Part shown: one piece after another, positions 63,047 to 64,000 of the stretch
Position numbering within the stretch: position 1 is the first letter of the stretch
How the letters are laid out: every line of letters begins with the position of its first letter
From: Neobacillus sp. PS3-40
GTDB lineage: Bacteria; Bacillota; Bacilli; Bacillales; Cytobacillaceae
DNA: 64,000 nt
Direction of reading: 5' to 3'
Assembly (NCBI RefSeq): GCF_030915485.1
Contig: NZ_CP133266.1
Location: forward strand, 124,001-188,000
Notes under the pieces: generated by a model
Seen by the model: only the letters and a program-made list of their open reading frames with translations
Told to the model about the DNA's origin: nothing
The model's database searches: none
Translations under genes and position numbers: made by a program

Positions 63047-63556
63047 TTAGATTATTCCTCTTATCTCTTCCCAACCATAAACAAGTTCTTTTAGTTTCTT
63101 TCCCATAATTTTTGTCTCAACACTTTCAATCTTTTTTGCTCCTAGTGACTCGTAAAAAAGTTTGGAGCTGTTCTCCTCTAACACTAACACTAGCATCGAA
63201 TATATATCTTCTTCTACTAAGTCTTCAATAATCGGTTTAAGTAACAATTTACCCAGCCCTTTTCGTTGGTGCTCTTTCAATATATAAATCGCATACAATT
63301 CGCCTTAAAAATCAGGGTAATTCCCTGTTCTTTCTTTGCCACCATTAGAGAACCCGATAATTTCGCCATCAGCAGTTTCAGCGACGTATACGACTTTATT
63401 TGTAATTATGTCGTTCCATTTTTGTTTTCTACTCTCATACGTCATTTTTTCTAAACACTCATCTGGAACAATATTTTTATACGTTGTTTTTCAACTATCG
63501 ACTTGTACTTTTGCAACAGCTTTAGCGTCATCTAGTTTTGCTTTTCTAATCTTCAT
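63047..63556 (-). pseudogene. GNAT acetyltransferase broken by two in-frame stops
   Basis: The frame from ATG 63556 to 63047 (170 codons) matches a GNAT protein throughout. It carries TGA at 63491-63493 (codon 22, VDS-stop-KTTYKNIV, where relatives have Trp) and TAA at 63305-63307 (codon 84, NYPDF-stop-GELYAIYI). The acetyl-CoA loop HQRKGLGKLLL is intact downstream. TGG to TGA plus a second TAA indicate ordinary decay. No SECIS-like hairpin is expected or claimed for this TGA. Confidence 0.88.
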
Positions 63557-63821
63557 ACCACACCTCAATCCGTTTATAACTTCTTCCACTAAACTGCTCC
63601 GTTAGTTGAAGTACTTAATATTTAAAATATTTTCTATATCTTAGCATAAATAAAAATATGAAACGCTCTGATAATAAATTATTCTACAATTACTCTCACA
63701 AAAACGAGGCCAACCAGAAATAACTGGTTTATTTTAGTAAGTCTTTAATAATCAAAATTACTTGCTGCGCAGTATGTGTCTATTTAAAAATTAACAAAAA
63801 GGTACTTGAAGAGGCATTCCA

Positions 63822-63998
63822 ATGAGCAAAAGAAGAATTAAATATACAAAAGGTGAATATATAACCGCTGCAATTATTTTGTTGATATTAGCATTAATTC
63901 AATACCTCATTATTTTATCATTTATTGCATTAGGAGCTATATTAATAGGAACATACCGATACCTTCTCTATTTAAAGAAGATCAAATTTTCTGGTTAA
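63822..63998 (+). CDS. small two-helix membrane protein
   Basis: This 58-residue protein has a basic N-terminus (MSKRRIKYTKGEY) followed by two closely spaced hydrophobic helices (about 15-29 and 31-47) and a basic tail (LKKIKFSG). GAAGAGG precedes ATG 63822. It ends two bases before the window edge. No family is recognised. Probably real by site and composition; function unknown. Confidence 0.65.
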   Translation: MSKRRIKYTKGEYITAAIILLILALIQYLIILSFIALGAILIGTYRYLLYLKKIKFSG

Positions 63999-64000
63999 AC

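Noticed and set aside
63491-63493. In-frame TGA in the GNAT gene as a fourth selenocysteine codon
   Set aside because: Relatives have Trp here, and the same frame has a second stop (TAA at 63305-63307). It is a decayed gene.

Overview
The window is chromosomal DNA from an endospore-forming, low-GC member of the Bacillaceae. It encodes the spore proteins SspP, SspO, SspN and Tlp, a GerP-like protein and a complete tricistronic germinant receptor. The order sspP-sspO-citB-yneN-sspN-tlp-yneP-yneQ-yneR-plsY-yneT-parE-parC is that of Bacillus subtilis, with extra genes inserted. Genus is not decided; a Neobacillus/Bacillus-type organism would fit.

Layout. 1-2.8 kb: kinase, isomerase and class II aldolase of methylthioribose/5-deoxyribose salvage. 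2.9-3.3 kb: a three-copy 120-bp tandem repeat. 3.3-7.6 kb: two paralogous membrane proteins, a DUF3231 gene broken by one stop codon, a G39P-like protein, a GntR-RCK_C regulator and an acetyltransferase. 7.7-10.6 kb: an OpuB/EgtUV-type ABC importer behind a promoter with a large palindrome. 10.7-24.3 kb: housekeeping and accessory genes, a candidate small RNA with an anti-Shine-Dalgarno segment, and xpt-pbuX under a guanine riboswitch. 24.7-29 kb: kbl-tdh threonine catabolism, a second repeat array and an anion symporter. 29.1-32.7 kb: selenium locus. 32.8-54.2 kb: the conserved spore/citB/yne/par block. 54.4-64 kb: accessory DNA with a staygreen homologue, a homing endonuclease, decayed genes, a MITE-like element and a ger receptor operon.

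The main result is a selenocysteine (Sec) trait that ordinary ORF calling misses. selD (29116-30168) reads through an in-frame UGA in its active-site loop. A 79-residue Rdx/SelW-type selenoprotein (30313-30552) lies between selD and selA. A 96-residue HesB/IscA-like selenoprotein (42312-42602) lies divergently beside its Cys-free relative yneR. In each, a short hairpin with a G in its first two loop positions lies 17-26 nt after the UGA, as expected for a bacterial SECIS. selB and tRNA-Sec are not in the window and must lie elsewhere.

The window also carries a family of about 100-bp structured intergenic repeats (seven copies), several with one end at a stop codon and one inside the xpt leader. 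A 163/164-bp MITE-like element is present twice, and one copy has a perfect 6-bp target duplication. All calls were made by reading the sequence; no searches were run.
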